A stretch of 6,915 bases of DNA from Anaerolineae bacterium (GTDB taxonomy: Bacteria; Chloroflexota; Anaerolineae; Aggregatilineales; Phototrophicaceae): positions 1 to 6,915 of the forward strand of contig JANQRM010000514.1 of assembly GCA_028284565.1 (NCBI GenBank), written 5' to 3'. Positions 5,351 to 6,915 of this stretch are shown here, in pieces (position 1 is the first letter of the stretch; every line of letters starts with the position of its first letter). Under the pieces are notes generated by a model. It searched no databases and was not told where the DNA came from. It saw only the letters and a list, made by a program, of their open reading frames with translations. Both the position numbers and the translations under genes were made by a program.

Positions 5351-6203
5351 TTGAAAATAGCAATAACAGCCGCGAGTGGGCATTTAGGAACAGAAATCGT
5401 GAAAGCAACTGTTGCTTTGGTATCAAAAGAAAATGTAATTGGGTTAGCGCGAACACCAGATAAAGCTAAGAATCTCGGTATTGAAATCCGTCCCGGTGAT
5501 TACAATGACAAAGGTAATTTAGAGAAATCATTGCAATCTGTGGACACACTACTATTGGTGTCAGGGATGGATGCCCCTGAAAAGCGCATAGAGCAACATC
5601 GCAACGTAATCCAAGCGGCTCTAGAACAAAGGTGTAAAAAAGATAGTATACACCAGCGTTCAGGGAGCAGAAGAAGGTACTCCCTTTTCGCCTATCATCC
5701 AAAGCAATCGACAGACTGAGCAGGATATTCGCAGTAGTGGCTTGGATTGGGTTATCGGGCGCAACGGGATTTATATCGAGCCGGATATTGAATACATTGA
5801 AACTTATAAAAAAATGGGTGGAATTTTTAATTGTGCTGGTGACGGTAAATGTGGCTATACCACGCGTCCAGAGTTAGCCTATGCCTACGCGAGAATGCTA
5901 ACCGAAGTTAAGCACAATACTCAAACCTACAATTTGCACGGCGAAGCAATCACCCAATACCAACTTGCAGAATATCTTAATAGTGCTTTTGGTACAGATT
6001 TAACCTATACCCCGATGACCGTAGAAGAATACCGTGAGGAGCGAATAGCTGAACTTGGGGAATTTCTAGGCACCGTTATCGCAGGAATTTATCAAGGCAT
6101 TCGAGAGGGAAAAGCTGACAACACCAGCCAATTTTTTGAGGCGGCAGGTAGAGAGCATGTAAGCTGGCAGACCTATTTTGCAAACATTGAATCAAATGCC
6201 TAA
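5351..6203 (+). pseudogene. QorB/NmrA-type NAD(P)-binding oxidoreductase, interrupted by one frameshift
   Basis: Two adjoining frames encode the halves of one protein. The first frame (5351-5719, TTG start) has the Rossmann beta strand and glycine motif KIAITAASGHLGTEIV, then RPGDYNDKGNLEKSL, VDTLLLVSG and EQHRNVIQAALEQ, after which family similarity stops. The frame one base later continues it exactly: GVKKIVYTSVQGAEEGTPFSP, then SSGLDWVIGRNGIYIEP, GDGKCGYTTRPELAYAYARML, and the C-terminal substrate domain to 6203. Removing one base gives about 283 residues, matching E. coli QorB (286), which shares QHRNVI-AA--GVK-I-YTS and GDGK. QorB reduces quinones with NADPH; NmrA relatives may instead only sense the cofactor. 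The downstream half has an ATG at 5742 but would lack the cofactor domain. The rest of the reading frame is well kept, so the break is recent, or a sequencing or assembly error. Gene family confident; broken state uncertain. Confidence 0.85.
5625..5719 (+). other. Frameshift window in the oxidoreductase gene
   Basis: The second frame is closed by TAG at 5622-5624 and the first by TGA at 5717-5719, so the shift must lie between them. The protein match points to one extra A, either in AAA (5628-5630), restoring EQGVKKIVYTS, or in the AAAAAA run (5636-5641), restoring EQRCKKIVYTS. The first agrees better with the family's GVK motif; the second is the more common kind of homopolymer error. Confidence 0.8.
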
Positions 6204-6212
6204 TGCTTAGCG

Positions 6213-6240
6213 ATGCGCTCATTGAGTTATGTAAGCGCAT
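6213..6240. terminator. Possible bidirectional stem-loop between convergent genes
   Basis: ATGCGCT (6213-6219) and AGCGCAT (6234-6240) are perfect reverse complements with a 14-base loop, placed across the 23-base gap between the oxidoreductase stop and the GNAT stop. Its position suits a shared terminator, though the right arm lies within the end of the GNAT gene and no T-run is seen. Confidence 0.3.
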
Positions 6241-6915
6241 AAATCAAGATTCGACAATACTCTTGAAAACCGAGGCGACGATAAATGCCTTCGCCGATTT
6301 CTGTGGAGTGTAACACGCCGATACGATAGCCAAACTGTCGGGCGGCTAAGAGTGCCGTGAGTGTAACCGCATTCCCCAAACCCTGTCGCCTCGCTTCGGG
6401 GATGGTACTCACCCCATAAATCCCAGCAGCCCCAGCGGCAAGACAAAGGAACGCTTTTGCCACAGGCACACCATCTTGATAGACTAGCCAGCGTCGCCCA
6501 GCCTTGTCTGCGCCAAATCCATATTGCTGATTGAACTCGATTGCGAGGTCTTTACCTTCGGGTGGCAGTTGCCATTTCCAAGCAATCAGGTCAACATATT
6601 GACGCAAACTTTGACTATCCGTCACTTCTCGAATCTCTGTACGAGGTGGCAATTCGCTCAGTGTCGGTAGCTTATCTAAATCCATCGCCATACCGACCAG
6701 TTCTTGAACCATCGTAAAGCCATGAGCCACTAGTCGGTCAGCCATATCTGCCGGTTGAGTGGAAGGGTTGATAGCCCATATCATTTGGGCGTTGCGCGAT
6801 TGGAAGTACGCGACGGTCTCTTCAATTTTCGCATCAACGTCACTGTCATCCCAATTGGAATACATAATCCCGTTATAGGGTATGTAGGGAATCGCAGAGG
6901 CAACGCGCACAATGG
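6227..6915 (-). CDS. GNAT-family N-acetyltransferase, N-terminus beyond the window
   Basis: The reading frame runs off the right edge; 227 residues are visible from the GTG codon at 6910, which is probably internal because the frame stays open upstream and the protein begins mid-domain (VASAIPYIPYNGIMYSNW). The C-terminal half is a GNAT acetyltransferase domain: RRWLVYQDGVPVAKAFL, then GIYGVSTIPEARRQGLG with the acetyl-CoA pyrophosphate-binding R-R-Q-G-L-G (residues 174-179 from 6910), and the closing GIYRRLGF motif (208-215). The first 80 residues, with a DADVKIEETVAYF-like helix and the stretch INPSTQPADMADRLVAHGF, resemble a second, worn GNAT-like domain that precedes the active one in many Chloroflexota and Actinomycetota proteins. 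It would transfer acetyl from acetyl-CoA to an amine; the acceptor is unknown. It converges on the oxidoreductase gene. Confidence 0.85.
   Translation of the reverse strand, partial: IVRVASAIPYIPYNGIMYSNWDDSDVDAKIEETVAYFQSRNAQMIWAINPSTQPADMADRLVAHGFTMVQELVGMAMDLDKLPTLSELPPRTEIREVTDSQSLRQYVDLIAWKWQLPPEGKDLAIEFNQQYGFGADKAGRRWLVYQDGVPVAKAFLCLAAGAAGIYGVSTIPEARRQGLGNAVTLTALLAARQFGYRIGVLHSTEIGEGIYRRLGFQEYCRILIYALT

Noticed and set aside
5636..5641. A6 run as a programmed ribosomal frameshift site
   Set aside because: The needed change is +1, whereas A-runs favour -1 ribosomal slippage, and this family is not known to use recoding. A mutation or sequence error is simpler.
5742..6203. Separate gene beginning at ATG 5742
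   Set aside because: No ribosome binding site precedes it, and the same frame upstream to 5631 continues the family motifs GVKKIVYTS and SSGLDW, so it is the second half of the frameshifted gene.
6219..6446. Second minus-strand frame inside the GNAT gene
   Set aside because: It overlaps the conserved acetyl-CoA-binding part of the GNAT protein in another frame and is Arg/Trp-rich with no family features.

Overview
The window reads as ordinary chromosome from a moderate-GC bacterium, most likely a member of Chloroflexota (Anaerolineae-like). The main clue is a secreted protein built from beta-sandwich-like modules, a bacterial SH3 domain and a Pro/Thr linker of the 'PTATYTP' kind, an architecture common in that phylum. 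The cupin-type AraC regulator, the secreted metallo-beta-lactamase-fold protein and the second, N-terminally extended GNAT protein fit the same picture. This taxonomic call is inference; no rRNA or universal marker gene is present.

Layout: (1) 1-1213, minus strand: the start of a pyruvate phosphate dikinase/PEP synthase-like protein (cut by the left edge), translationally coupled by a TTGA overlap to an upstream six-helix GAP/Sap-family membrane protein. (2) 1214-1549: a 336-base divergent intergenic region with two inverted repeats, including a near-perfect 17-bp palindrome ahead of the next gene. (3) 1550-3154, plus strand: the large secreted modular SH3b protein, followed by a hairpin terminator candidate. 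(4) 3253-4143: an AraC-family regulator with an N-terminal cupin domain. (5) 4227-5132: an exported metallo-beta-lactamase-fold hydrolase, 83 bases after the regulator, with an inverted repeat that covers its ribosome binding site, and a stem-loop after its stop. (6) 5351-6203: a QorB/NmrA-type NAD(P)-binding oxidoreductase interrupted by one frameshift. (7) 6227-6915, minus strand, convergent: a GNAT acetyltransferase whose N-terminus lies beyond the right edge.

The regulator, hydrolase and oxidoreductase face the same way and could form a small sensing and detoxification set, but each is separated by possible promoter sequence, so this link is only suggested by order. I found no mobile element, CRISPR array, RNA gene or clearly new multi-gene system. 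The best points for follow-up are the frameshift in the oxidoreductase, the substituted third metal ligand in the hydrolase, the unassigned C-terminal domain of the secreted protein, and the coupling of a GAP-type membrane protein to a PEP synthase-like enzyme.
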